DNA of 64,000 bases from JAEUMG01 sp046349315 (GCA_046349315.1 JAXMCQ010000017.1:1-64000); one strand, 5' to 3'; positions 34,372-43,154 are shown, counted from the stretch's first letter. Notes: generated by a model from the sequence alone, not told the origin. Made by a program: numbers and translations.

Positions 34372-35834
34372 CCGCCCGCGCCATCATGCTGATGGGCACC
34401 GGCTCGGATGTCGGGAAATCCCTCATAGCCGCGGGGCTTTGCCGGGCGTTCGTGAATCAAGGCATGAAGGTAGCGCCCTTTAAACCGCAGAACATGTCGA
34501 ACAACGCGGCCGTGACGATCGACGGCGGCGAGATCGGCCGCGCCCAGGCCTTGCAGGCTCAGGCTGCGCGCGTCCCCCCTTCGGTTCATATGAACCCGGT
34601 CCTCCTCAAGCCGGAAACCGACCGCGGCGCACAGGTCATCGTGCAAGGCCGTCGGCGCGAGACGCTCTCGGCGCGCGATTATTTCCGCAATCGTGCCGCC
34701 TACATGCCGGCAGTTCTAGATAGTTTTCGAACCGTCTCCGAATCCGCTGATCTCGTCATTGTCGAAGGTGCCGGCAGCCCAGCCGAGACCAATCTCCGCG
34801 ACGGTGATCTAGCCAATATGGGCTTTGCCGCCGCCGCCAATCTCTCGGCCGTCCTCATCGGCGACATTCATCGCGGCGGCGTCATCGCCTCGATCGTCGG
34901 CACATTCGCAGTGATTGATGACGCTGACCGGAATCGCCTAAAGGGATTCCTGATCAACAACTTCCAAGGCGATCCTGAACTTTTTTCGGAAGGCATGCAC
35001 CGCATCGAGGCGCTGACCGACCGACCATGCCTGGGTGTCATTCCGCATTTCGATGCTGCAACTCGCCTTCCCGCCGAAGACGCACTCGCCCTGGAACGCG
35101 CCCCGCTCCCGCAAGGCGGCAGATTTCGCATCATGGTGCCGCGCCTGCCGCGCATCGCCAATTTCGATGACCTCGATCCCCTGCGCCTCGAGGCTGGGGT
35201 TTCGGTCGAGATTGTGCCGCACGGCCAGCCGATCGCTGGCGCCGATCTCATTATCGTTCCGGGGTCGAAAGCGACGGTTGCCGATCTCGCGGCCTTGCGA
35301 CGCGAAGGTTGGGACATCGATATTCTCGCTCATGCTCGCCGCGGCGGCGCGATCCTTGGGCTTTGCGGCGGCTACCAGATGCTAGGCCGTATAATCCGCG
35401 ACCCGCTCGGACTGGAAGGTCCTGCCGGCGAGGTACTGGGGCTCGGCCTCCTCGACGTCGAGACTGAACTGACCCCTGACAAGACGCTCACGCGCGCCAC
35501 CGCAAAGCATGCCGCAACGGGCGAGGACATCACCGCCTACGAGATTCATCTCGGCCGCACCAGCGGCTCCGATTGCGCGCGGCCCTTCGCCCTCATAGGC
35601 GACGCGCCGGACGGCGCCATTTCGCCCAGCGGCGCCGTGATGGGCACCTATCTCCATGGTTGCTTCACCGGTGACGCCTTTCGCTCAGCCTTCCTGAAGC
35701 AGCTTGGCGCGCCGTCAAGCGATCTCGCCTTTGCCAGCCTCGTTGACGAAACGCTCGACGAACTGGCGCGCCATCTGGAGAAACATCTCGACCTTAAGCG
35801 CTTGCTCGCCATGGCAGAACCGGTCACGTCATGA
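34368..35834 (+). CDS. cobQ: Cobyric acid synthase
   Basis: This 488-residue enzyme has a P-loop (LMGTGSDVGKS), the block APFKPQNMSNNAAVT that is specific for CobQ, IVEGAGSPAETNLRDGD, and a C-terminal glutaminase domain with LGLCGGYQMLG. It amidates side chains b, d, e and g of adenosyl-cobyrinic acid diamide. It overlaps cobB by four bases upstream and cobD by four bases downstream, so its translation is tightly coupled. Confidence 0.95.
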   Translation: MTARAIMLMGTGSDVGKSLIAAGLCRAFVNQGMKVAPFKPQNMSNNAAVTIDGGEIGRAQALQAQAARVPPSVHMNPVLLKPETDRGAQVIVQGRRRETLSARDYFRNRAAYMPAVLDSFRTVSESADLVIVEGAGSPAETNLRDGDLANMGFAAAANLSAVLIGDIHRGGVIASIVGTFAVIDDADRNRLKGFLINNFQGDPELFSEGMHRIEALTDRPCLGVIPHFDAATRLPAEDALALERAPLPQGGRFRIMVPRLPRIANFDDLDPLRLEAGVSVEIVPHGQPIAGADLIIVPGSKATVADLAALRREGWDIDILAHARRGGAILGLCGGYQMLGRIIRDPLGLEGPAGEVLGLGLLDVETELTPDKTLTRATAKHAATGEDITAYEIHLGRTSGSDCARPFALIGDAPDGAISPSGAVMGTYLHGCFTGDAFRSAFLKQLGAPSSDLAFASLVDETLDELARHLEKHLDLKRLLAMAEPVTS

Positions 35835-36805
35835 TCTGGCCTGGCCCTGCCTTCGGCGCCACTGCGCTTTCTCTCATCATCGAGCGCTTCATTGGCTATC
35901 CTGACAAAATCTACCAGCAAATGGGGCATCCGATCGAATGGATTGGCGGGTCGATCGCCTGGCTCGAGCGCCGCCTCAACGATCCCGATACCCCGCTCCT
36001 GCAAGCGCGCCTGCGCGGCATTGTCACTCTCGCCCTCGTTCTCGCGCCAATTCTTGCGATCACCTATCCGCTCGCTCTCGCATTGCGCGAAATCGCTGGA
36101 GGCTGGGTCATCGAAGCTGTTATCGGCACAGTGTTTCTCGCGCAGAAATCCTTGCGCGATCATGTCGAGGCGGTGGCCGTCGCCCTCGACCACACGCTTG
36201 AGCGCGGTCGCCTCGCTGTGTCGCGCATTGTCGGGCGTGATCCCGGGATGCTGGATGAATCGGGCGTCTCGCGCGCGGCATTGGAAAGCCTCGCCGAGAA
36301 TGCGTCCGACGGTGTGGTGGCGCCGGCCTTCTGGTTCGCACTTTGTGGCCTGCCCGGGCTCGTTCTTTACAAGGCGATCAACACGGCGGATTCGATGATT
36401 GGTCATCGCTCCGAGCGCTACTTGCATTTTGGCTGGGCGGCGGCGCGCCTCGACGATCTCGTCAACCTCCCCGCCGCACGCTTGTGTGGCGCGCTCTTCG
36501 CCGCCGCCGCCTGGACCATCAACGCGCAAGCGGCACGCGATGCCCTCGATGCCATGCGCCGCGATGCCGATCGCCACGTCTCGCCCAATGCCGGCTGGCC
36601 GGAATCCGCACTCGCCGGTGCGCTCGATATTCGCCTTGGCGGCCCGCGCGCCTATGCCGGTCGCACCGTCGATCTTCCGACAATGGGTCATGGCCGCGCT
36701 AATCTTGACCGAAACGACATCCGCCGCGGCTTGAAGCTTTATGATCGCGCCATGACCCTGCTTGCCGGCCTTGCGATTATTCTGGCACTGATTGCTTCAC
36801 GGTGA
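35831..36805 (+). CDS. cobD: Adenosylcobinamide-phosphate synthase
   Basis: This 324-residue membrane protein matches CobD/CbiB: IERFIGYPDKIYQQMGHPIEWIGG at the N-terminus, ALESLAENASDGVVAPAFW in the middle, AINTADSMIGHRSERY, and several membrane helices. It attaches aminopropanol (phosphate) to adenosylcobyric acid. It ends 29 bases inside the opposite-strand cobU gene, so the two 3' ends overlap. Start ATGA overlaps cobQ. Confidence 0.95.
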   Translation: MIWPGPAFGATALSLIIERFIGYPDKIYQQMGHPIEWIGGSIAWLERRLNDPDTPLLQARLRGIVTLALVLAPILAITYPLALALREIAGGWVIEAVIGTVFLAQKSLRDHVEAVAVALDHTLERGRLAVSRIVGRDPGMLDESGVSRAALESLAENASDGVVAPAFWFALCGLPGLVLYKAINTADSMIGHRSERYLHFGWAAARLDDLVNLPAARLCGALFAAAAWTINAQAARDALDAMRRDADRHVSPNAGWPESALAGALDIRLGGPRAYAGRTVDLPTMGHGRANLDRNDIRRGLKLYDRAMTLLAGLAIILALIASR

Positions 36806-37301
36806 GCGGCAGCCCGGCAACAACCAGCACGACCTCGTCTGCCACAGCGGCAATCGCCTGATTGGCGCGGCCGGCGAAATCGCGAAAGCGGCGCACCAGC
36901 GCATTCTCGGGAACGATCCCGAAGCCGACCTCGTTCGAGACCACCACCACGTGTCCCTTCGCGTCTGCCAACGCAGCACAGAACTCCGCGACTGCCGGCT
37001 CAATGGAGCGCTCATGGAACATGAGGTTATTGATCCAAACCGTAACGCAGTCGATCAGGATGACGCGATCCGTTGCATCGTGCTGCAACAGCACGTCAGC
37101 GAGATCGAGCGGCGCCTCGAGGGTCCGCCACCCACCACCGCGCCGCTCCTGGTGATGACGGATACGGTCGGCCATCTCCGCATCGGTGACTTCCGCCGTC
37201 GCGATATAGAGCTTCTCGCCCACGCACGCCTGCGCGCGGCCTTCAGCATAGGCACTTTTCCCAGAGCGCGCTCCGCCCAGGACCAAGAGCGATTTCGTCA
37301 T
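36777..37301 (-). CDS. cobU: Adenosylcobinamide kinase / guanylyltransferase
   Basis: This 174-residue enzyme has the P-loop GGARSGKS (residues 9-16), the VTWINNL-like segment (DCVTVWINNLMF) and VVVSNEVGFGIVPEN, all typical of CobU/CobP. It phosphorylates and then guanylylates adenosylcobinamide. Its ATG overlaps the stop of the DUF1636 gene by four bases, so they form a short operon on the minus strand, and its 3' end overlaps cobD by 29 bases. Confidence 0.95.
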   Translation of the reverse strand: MTKSLLVLGGARSGKSAYAEGRAQACVGEKLYIATAEVTDAEMADRIRHHQERRGGGWRTLEAPLDLADVLLQHDATDRVILIDCVTVWINNLMFHERSIEPAVAEFCAALADAKGHVVVVSNEVGFGIVPENALVRRFRDFAGRANQAIAAVADEVVLVVAGLPLTVKQSVPE

Positions 37302-37672
37302 GGCTTGGCCGGCGGGATGCGCGCGATGAAATGCCCGCGCATGGCTTGCGGCCAGGTCCTGAACGGGACTTCACCGGTCGCCGTCGCGCCGTGAAGATCG
37401 AACCAGGTAAGGATCGCTTCAGCCTGGGCGCGCTGCGGCACATGCGAGCCGGTCACATAGGTGAAGCGCTCGGTATCGCGCAGGATGACGCTGCAGGGCC
37501 GCGTGCAGTTCCACAGGCAGGCCTGGCGCTCGACCCTCACATCGCCGCGTTCGCGCTCAGCAAGCACGGACTCCATGTGCCGTGCTAATGTCTCGCCGCC
37601 CGTTAATCCTTCCGGACCGATCTGATCCTCGGGTGAATAGCGGCAGGTTGTGCAGAATACGAGCGAGCGCAT
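37298..37672 (-). CDS. DUF1636 metal-binding-like protein
   Basis: This 124-residue protein has a paired cysteine pattern, CTTC near residue 8 and CLWNCTRPC near 52-60, as in DUF1636, a family with ferredoxin-like cysteines often found beside cobalamin genes. It could bind a metal or an Fe-S cluster. It is translated just before cobU with a four-base overlap. A role in cobalt delivery is plausible but unproven. No B12 riboswitch-like sequence is recognisable in the 79 bases before its start. Confidence 0.85.
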   Translation of the reverse strand: MRSLVFCTTCRYSPEDQIGPEGLTGGETLARHMESVLAERERGDVRVERQACLWNCTRPCSVILRDTERFTYVTGSHVPQRAQAEAILTWFDLHGATATGEVPFRTWPQAMRGHFIARIPPAKP

Positions 37673-37751
37673 CGGGCTTGGTAACCGGCATTAAGCATTG
37701 CTATTCTCTTGAAAGCTGCCCGCCCGCCTGTCAACGTCACCGGACCTCTTC

Positions 37752-38519
37752 ATGCCCGCCCCGCGCATCGCCTTCATCGCCTCCGACGCGCCCGCCGCAA
37801 AGCGCGCGCTTGGGCGCCTTTCCAAGCGCTATGGCAATGTTGAGGTCGAGCAGGCGAGTGTCATCGTTGCCCTGGGCGGTGACGGTTTGATGCTGCAAAC
37901 CCTGCATCGCTTTGTCTCCACGGGGCTCGCCATCTACGGCATGAATCGGGGCTCCGTCGGCTTTCTGATGAATGATTTTGAGGAAGCCGGCCTTCTGGAG
38001 CGCCTCGCCGCCGCCGACGAAACCGTCATCCACCCGTTGCGCATGACCGCCGTCGATGCCGCAGGCAAGCGCTACCGCAACCTCGCCTTCAACGAAGTCT
38101 CGCTTTTGCGCCAACGCCACCAGGCGGCAAAGCTGCGCATTTCGATCGACGGCAAGGTCCGGCTGGAAGAGCTGATTTGCGACGGCATCATCCTTTCGAC
38201 GCCGGCCGGCTCGACGGCCTACAACTTCTCTGCCCACGGACCGATCCTGCCGATCGACGCGCGCGCCTTGGCCTTGACCCCGATCAGCGCCTTCCGCCCA
38301 CGCCGCTGGCGCGGCGCCATCCTGCCGCAACGCTGTCGAGTCGAGATCGAAATCCTCGAGCCCGACAAACGCCCTGTCGCCGCGGTGGCCGACCATATCG
38401 AAGTCCGCCAGGTCGCGACGGTGAGTATCGCCGAAGATCGCAAGTCCTCGGCGCGCATCCTCTTCGACAAGGGCCGCAACCTCGCCGAGCGCGTCCTCGT
38501 CGAGCAGTTCCAAATTTAG
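37752..38519 (+). CDS. nadK: NAD kinase
   Basis: This 255-residue enzyme makes NADP from NAD. The catalytic GGDG motif (about residue 42), the NE pair (FNEVSLLR), and the TPAGSTAYNFSAHGPILPI block are present. The short length is normal for Rhizobiales. It starts 80 bases from, and diverges from, the DUF1636 gene. A hairpin with a T-tract follows 70 bases after its stop. Confidence 0.95.
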   Translation: MPAPRIAFIASDAPAAKRALGRLSKRYGNVEVEQASVIVALGGDGLMLQTLHRFVSTGLAIYGMNRGSVGFLMNDFEEAGLLERLAAADETVIHPLRMTAVDAAGKRYRNLAFNEVSLLRQRHQAAKLRISIDGKVRLEELICDGIILSTPAGSTAYNFSAHGPILPIDARALALTPISAFRPRRWRGAILPQRCRVEIEILEPDKRPVAAVADHIEVRQVATVSIAEDRKSSARILFDKGRNLAERVLVEQFQI

Positions 38520-38544
38520 CGAAACGTTAAGTTGCCATTGTTAG

Positions 38545-38618
38545 CGTTCCCCGTCCGGTGCTTGTATCAATCCCGGACTGGAGTTGAGTGCCGGGTTCGC
38601 AAGGACCCGGCTCTTTTT
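38545..38618 (+). ncRNA. Candidate small RNA with two hairpins (or extended nadK terminator)
   Basis: GTCCGG (38553-38558) pairs with CCGGAC (38573-38578) around a 14-base AU-rich loop. A short single-stranded stretch with TGGAGTTGAG follows, and then a strong terminator hairpin (38590-38596 with 38605-38611) and five or more T. This two-hairpin layout of about 75 bases recalls small trans-acting RNAs of Rhizobiales, such as the MmgR/suhB-type. No clear promoter is visible, so it may only be the 3' untranslated end of nadK. Confidence 0.4.
38590..38618 (+). terminator. Rho-independent terminator
   Basis: GCCGGGT (38590-38596) pairs with ACCCGGC (38605-38611) and is followed by TCTTTTT. It ends nadK and/or the candidate small RNA. 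Its T-tract touches the stop codon of the opposite-strand DUF2336 gene. Confidence 0.85.
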
Positions 38619-39838
38619 CACGCGGCCTTGGCGAAATCGGCCTTGACGCGCCGCGCCAGCAGGCGAACCGGCTCCTCGGCAAACCGTCCGACATGATCGA
38701 GCTGCCGCGCCCGTTCGCGGTCCGGCATGGCGTGAAATTCGACCATCATCGTGGTGATCAATTGCCGCCCAAATTCCTCGCCGTCGATATCAAGCTCTTC
38801 TTCGACGGCCTTGCGCTCGACCGTCATCGCCGCGCGCAGGATCGGAAAGCAGGCCTCCGGCAATCCGGCGCGCCTGAGGATGGCGCGCGACCGCATGGCG
38901 CTGCGCCCATACATCATGCTTTGCGCACGCGAGATGCTGACGCCCGCGAGATGCGCGAGTCCTGCTTCCACCACACACATATGGCCGAGGCAGGCTGCAC
39001 GTAGAAGCACGGCGGGGGTCAGCATTTCCTTCTCCGCCATGGTCGCGACTGCTTGTGCGAGATCGTCGGGATCGGTGTCGGCGAGGAGGTTGATGATCGT
39101 TTCTTCGGCGGCGGTGGCAACAAGTTCATCGGCCGCGACCGAAGGCAGCCATCCGCGCTCCGTCACCAATCGCTGGATATGCCGCGACGCCTGGCGCGCC
39201 TGGAGGATACGAATATCGACGGGGAGATCGGGATGGCGCAGCAGACGTTCGAGGATCGCCGGCTCGTTTCCATGTTCCTCGTAAATGGTGCGGAAATGGT
39301 CGGCATCGAGCGGTGCGAGCCGGTTGTCGAGCACCGCGCAGGCCGCTTCCACCTCGTTTTTGGCGAGAATTGCATCAACGGCATTTGCGGTAATGTCAGA
39401 GCGGCGCGCGATCTCCAGAAGACGCGCCAAGTCGCCAACTCGCGCAATGGCGGCCATCCGCCAGCCATCCAGTGCCGGCGTCACCGCGAGAAACGGCAGC
39501 GCAATTTCGTCCTCGCTTGCAACGATCGTGAAAACGACATCGGCATCGAGAAGCTCTGCATCGGAAAGCGCCCGTGCAAGACATTCGCGCACTTCCGGAT
39601 AGTCGTCCATCGCAAGCTTGAGAAGATGCGGCACCACGGCACGTCGATCCGCCGCCGCCGTATCAGCGTTGCAAGTTAGCCGGCCGAGTTCCACGGCGAG
39701 TTGGCAGCGGTCGGCAATCGTCCCCGCCAGGATGACGGCATCGAAGACCGACACATCCAGGCTGCTTTCCGCGCTTTGCTTGGCTTTTCCCAGCATGCTG
39801 GCACCCGTAACTGACACCAACAGCCTGCCTTGCAACAT
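38618..39838 (-). CDS. DUF2336-family protein
   Basis: This 406-residue helical repeat-like protein matches DUF2336, a family common in Rhizobiales and Caulobacterales. Typical features are an N-terminal VFDAVILAGTIADRCQLAVELGRL, a middle of paired helices with Asp-Asp-Tyr-Pro and RLLRHPDLPVDIRI, and a helical C-terminus. There is no signal peptide, membrane helix or catalytic motif, so a scaffold or regulatory role is likely. The start may be ATG 39838 or the in-frame ATG 39796. It and the MFS gene lie on the same strand with a 41-base gap. Confidence 0.8.
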   Translation of the reverse strand: MLQGRLLVSVTGASMLGKAKQSAESSLDVSVFDAVILAGTIADRCQLAVELGRLTCNADTAAADRRAVVPHLLKLAMDDYPEVRECLARALSDAELLDADVVFTIVASEDEIALPFLAVTPALDGWRMAAIARVGDLARLLEIARRSDITANAVDAILAKNEVEAACAVLDNRLAPLDADHFRTIYEEHGNEPAILERLLRHPDLPVDIRILQARQASRHIQRLVTERGWLPSVAADELVATAAEETIINLLADTDPDDLAQAVATMAEKEMLTPAVLLRAACLGHMCVVEAGLAHLAGVSISRAQSMMYGRSAMRSRAILRRAGLPEACFPILRAAMTVERKAVEEELDIDGEEFGRQLITTMMVEFHAMPDRERARQLDHVGRFAEEPVRLLARRVKADFAKAA

Positions 39839-39879
39839 TTAAGATTTGGTTCACCATAAAATGGCAACCGGCCGATGCT

Positions 39880-41103
39880 TCATTCTTTGGCGATGGCCTG
39901 CGCCGCCATCGGTGTCGACATCGGCCCGACCCGCAATCCTTCGCCCGATTGCATCTTGATGTTTTCCGGCCGCTTGACGCGCCGGATCATCGTCATGCCG
40001 GCGATCGCCGCGTAGACCACGATCAGATAGTAGAGAAAACCGTTATACCCCATCATTTGCATGAACTGGCCGGCGAGCAAGGGCCCCATCATGGCGCCGA
40101 GGCCATAGAGAAGGATGAGCTTGCCGCTGCCGCCAAGCATTTGATCCTTGTGCAGATGATCATTCGCATGCGCCATGACCAGCGAATAGATCGGAAGCGC
40201 AATGCACCCGAAGAGCCCAAAGAATGCGATCATCAGGAAAGGCGAAATCCCCCCAAGCAGAGCGGCAGCGAGCGCGATCACGACGGAAGCGGCACTGAAG
40301 GCCATGATGACGGTCCGCCGGTCGTAGCGATCGGAGAGTGCCCCGGCCGGAAATTGGGTCAGGATCACCCCTATGGGCGGCAGCGCCATCATCAGCGAGA
40401 CATAGGGCAGCGCCATGCCCTGCATGATCCCGAACACCGCCCCCATGCTGAAAAAGGCACTCTGTGCGAGGCCATTTGCGAAGGTCGCGACGACCGCCAA
40501 TGGCGATGCCCGGTAGATTTCGCCGAGACTCACCTTCTTCGTGCCCGCAAGGCTGGGCGTCTCTGTCGGCACCAGCGACAATGGAACGAGTGACAGTGAC
40601 AGTAGCGCCGACACGATGATGAAGCGCGCGAAGCCGGACCCGTCATTGACGTTGAGAAGCAGCTGCCCAAGACCCATCGCGCCGTAGCTCACGACCATGT
40701 AGACCGACAGCATCTTGCCGCGGTTCTGGTTGCTGGAAGCCGAATTCATCCAGCTTTCGCACACGATATAGAGGCCGGAAGTGCAGAAGCCGGCGGCGAA
40801 ACGCAGAATCAGCCACCAGGTCTCGTTGATCCAGAGGGGATAGAGCATCACCGCCGTCGAGACGACCGAGGCGAAGCCGGCAAAAACCCTTATATGCCCA
40901 ACCGTCTGCACGATGCGCGGTGTCAGCCAGGCCGACAGCAGGAGACCTGCGAAATAGGCCGACATGATGAGGCCGGTCATCTGGGTCGAAAAATTTTCGG
41001 CACTCGCCCGAACACCGACCAGCGAGCCATGCAGGCCGTGGCCCAGCGACAGGAAGGCGACGGCGATCATCAGAATGCCGATTTGGCGGACAGAGGCGAT
41101 CAT
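39880..41103 (-). CDS. MFS transporter, 12 helices
   Basis: This 407-residue protein has about 12 membrane helices and the major-facilitator loop PAGALSDRYDRR in the second half. The first half has ARIVQTVGH-like RIVQTVGHIRVF. It resembles the YcaD-type subfamily of proton-driven exporters, but the substrate cannot be told. It lies 49 bases from the response-regulator gene on the same strand. Confidence 0.85.
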   Translation of the reverse strand: MIASVRQIGILMIAVAFLSLGHGLHGSLVGVRASAENFSTQMTGLIMSAYFAGLLLSAWLTPRIVQTVGHIRVFAGFASVVSTAVMLYPLWINETWWLILRFAAGFCTSGLYIVCESWMNSASSNQNRGKMLSVYMVVSYGAMGLGQLLLNVNDGSGFARFIIVSALLSLSLVPLSLVPTETPSLAGTKKVSLGEIYRASPLAVVATFANGLAQSAFFSMGAVFGIMQGMALPYVSLMMALPPIGVILTQFPAGALSDRYDRRTVIMAFSAASVVIALAAALLGGISPFLMIAFFGLFGCIALPIYSLVMAHANDHLHKDQMLGGSGKLILLYGLGAMMGPLLAGQFMQMMGYNGFLYYLIVVYAAIAGMTMIRRVKRPENIKMQSGEGLRVGPMSTPMAAQAIAKE

Positions 41104-41152
41104 GAGGACGGTTCCGGAGAAACCGGCTGTGTCCGGCCCGATTGTGTCGGTT

Positions 41153-41518
41153 CTATAACAATCCGACCTGCTTCAGCTTGAATTCGAGAAGGTCCCGGTC
41201 GAGCGGCTTCATCAGGCATTCGGCGGCCCCTTCCAGGATCACCCGGCCGATCGTCTCCGTGTCCGGCTGCTCGGTATAGAGGAGCACCACCGGCGGCTTG
41301 CCGCGGGAATTCTTCCGGATCCGCTTCACGAAATCGCCGGACGACATGCCGCCGATCCGGTCGGTCATGACCACGACATCGGGCTTGTGGGTCTGGCAGT
41401 GCTTCAGCGCGCTGGCCGCATCGGCCGATTCCGCAAGCTGGAAGCCATAACCCTCGAAAAGGCGCGACAATTCCCGCATTTCCGTGCGGTCTTCATCCAC
41501 CAGAAGGCATTGTGTCAT
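41153..41518 (-). CDS. Single-domain response regulator
   Basis: This 121-residue receiver domain has the acidic pocket DED (residues 8-10), the phospho-acceptor Asp53 in VVVMTDR, Thr82 in LLYTEQ and the conserved Lys104 in LMKPLD. There is no output domain, so it would act by protein contact or phosphotransfer. ATG 41518 is chosen over an upstream in-frame ATG at 41542 because the receiver fold begins at once and AGGG lies about nine bases upstream. Its start is next to a region with DnaA boxes and a CtrA-like site, so it could be under cell-cycle control, which is inference. Confidence 0.9.
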   Translation of the reverse strand: MTQCLLVDEDRTEMRELSRLFEGYGFQLAESADAASALKHCQTHKPDVVVMTDRIGGMSSGDFVKRIRKNSRGKPPVVLLYTEQPDTETIGRVILEGAAECLMKPLDRDLLEFKLKQVGLL

Positions 41519-41573
41519 CTCGACTAACCCTTCCAAACGCATCTACGCCCGTCCCAAAAAGCTGTCCCTTCGC

Positions 41574-41747
41574 GACTCCTGCGCTCGCGTGGTTAATGCG
41601 TGGTTAACGACTTATCCACAGGCCATCAGAGGAAAACTAATCAAGATTATTCAAATGCTTAGAGTCATGACTTCGACAGTTTTCCACACCTGTGGATAAC
41701 CGATCGTTCCCATTCTGTGCACGAGGCCGGCGCGACTCGGCTGACTC
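41574..41747. other. DnaA-box / CtrA-site / GANTC cluster: candidate oriC
   Basis: In this non-coding stretch between divergent genes, TTATCCACA (41612-41620) and its reverse complement TGTGGATAA (41691-41699) are perfect DnaA boxes. TTTTCCACA (41680-41688) is a third with one change. TTAA-N7-TTAAC (41593-41608) matches the CtrA consensus and touches the first box. Four GANTC sites lie at 41574, 41662, 41734 and 41743. The 50 bases between the boxes are AT-rich in a GC-rich genome. Together these match the parts of alphaproteobacterial origins. It could instead be a promoter controlled by DnaA/CtrA. Confidence 0.6.
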
Positions 41748-41843
41748 TGGAGCATGCCACTTATCCCGGCTGACGTTTGGGCATCCGTGGCGCCTCTCCC
41801 GCACATGCTTTAACGTCGGCTCGCGATCAGGGAGGGATGCGGC

Positions 41844-42296
41844 ATGGCGGGTCTTTGGTTCGAGGAATTGGAAGTCGGGCACACCTATCGCCACCCGATC
41901 ACCCGCACGGTGACCGAATCCGACAACATCTTCTTCTCCTGCCTCACCATGAATCCGCAGCCGCTCCACATCGACCGGCATTTTTCCGAGAAGACCGAAT
42001 GGGGCCAGCCCTTGATGAACTCGCTCTTCACGCTCGGGCTCATGATCGGCATTTCAGTCAATGATCTCACCGTCGGTACCATCGTCGCCAATCTCGGCAT
42101 GACGGAGGTGAAGTTCCCCGCGCCGCTTTTCCAGGGCGACACCATCCATGTCGAGACGCTGGTCGCCAGCAAGCGCGAGAGCAAATCGCGCCCTGATGCG
42201 GGCATCGTCGAATTCGAGCACAAGGCCTTCAAGCAGGACGGGACGCTCGTCGCCCAATGCCGCCGCCAAGTCTTCATGCGCAAGAAGCCTGCTTGA
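41844..42296 (+). CDS. MaoC-like hot-dog dehydratase/hydratase
   Basis: This 150-residue protein has a MaoC-type hot-dog fold: YRHPITRTVTESDNIFFSCLTMNPQPLHID holds the catalytic Asp/His pair, and MTEVKFPAPLFQGDTIHVET is the second strand block. It hydrates or dehydrates a CoA thioester. It begins a four-gene operon, with CoA lyase 3 bases later. The pairing of MaoC and a citrate-lyase-type enzyme is seen in mesaconyl-/malyl-CoA style pathways. Confidence 0.87.
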   Translation: MAGLWFEELEVGHTYRHPITRTVTESDNIFFSCLTMNPQPLHIDRHFSEKTEWGQPLMNSLFTLGLMIGISVNDLTVGTIVANLGMTEVKFPAPLFQGDTIHVETLVASKRESKSRPDAGIVEFEHKAFKQDGTLVAQCRRQVFMRKKPA

Positions 42297-42299
42297 TCC

Positions 42300-43142
42300 A
42301 TGCGCTCGCTGCTCTTCGTCCCGGCCGATAGCGAGAAGAGGATTCCAAAGGCGCTCGCCTCTGAAGCGGATATCGTCATCCTCGATCTCGAAGATTCCGT
42401 CGCCGCTGCCAAGAAGTCTGCCGCGCGCGCCCTTGCCGCCGAAGTCCTGCGGTCAAATCGCGATAGACGCGTCTATGTCCGGGTCAACGCGCTCGATACC
42501 AGCCTCACGCTGGATGACCTTGCTGCCACCCTGCCCGCGAAGCCGCATGGACTCGTTCTTCCCAAATCGACGTCCGCCGATGCCGTGAACCGGCTTCACG
42601 CCCTGATCATGATGATCGCACCCGGCGATGAGACAACGCCAGTTGTCGCTATCGCCACCGAAACGGCGGCTTCGATATTCCACATGGGGAGTTACGTGAA
42701 CGCCCATCCGCGACTTGAAGGCTTGAACTGGGGCATGGAGGATTTGGCGGCCGCCTTGGGCGCGCAGTCAAATCGCGATGAGCATGGCGAACCGAGCGAA
42801 CCCTACCGCCTCGCCCGCACGCTCACCCTCTTCGCCGCGCGCGCCGCGGGTGTTGCGCCAATCGATGCCGTCTATCCCAATTTCCGTGATGCTGCCGGGT
42901 TGCTGAAGCAGTGCCGCGAGGCGGTGCGCGACGGCTTCACCGCCAAGATGTGCATCCATCCCGATCAGGTCGGCCCGATCAACGAGGCCTTCACACCCTC
43001 TGTCGAGGCCATCGCCCGGGCTCGCCGGATTGTCGAAGCCTTCGCCGCGGCCGGCAACCCAGGCGTGCTGGCCGTCAATGGCGAAATGCTTGATGCTCCT
43101 CACCTCAAAGCCGCGCAGGCACTGCTGCGCAACCTTTCATGA
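42300..43142 (+). CDS. HpcH/HpaI-type CoA ester lyase (CitE-like)
   Basis: This 280-residue TIM-barrel enzyme has the CitE pattern: SLLFVPADSEKRIPKAL, DIVILDLEDSVAAAKK, PVVAIATETAASIF (metal-binding Glu) and GLNWGMEDLAAALG (Asp). It cleaves or forms malyl- or citramalyl-CoA-type thioesters with Mg. Three bases separate it from the MaoC gene upstream, and 12 from the amidase gene downstream. Confidence 0.9.
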   Translation: MRSLLFVPADSEKRIPKALASEADIVILDLEDSVAAAKKSAARALAAEVLRSNRDRRVYVRVNALDTSLTLDDLAATLPAKPHGLVLPKSTSADAVNRLHALIMMIAPGDETTPVVAIATETAASIFHMGSYVNAHPRLEGLNWGMEDLAAALGAQSNRDEHGEPSEPYRLARTLTLFAARAAGVAPIDAVYPNFRDAAGLLKQCREAVRDGFTAKMCIHPDQVGPINEAFTPSVEAIARARRIVEAFAAAGNPGVLAVNGEMLDAPHLKAAQALLRNLS

Positions 43143-43154
43143 ACGGAGATACCG

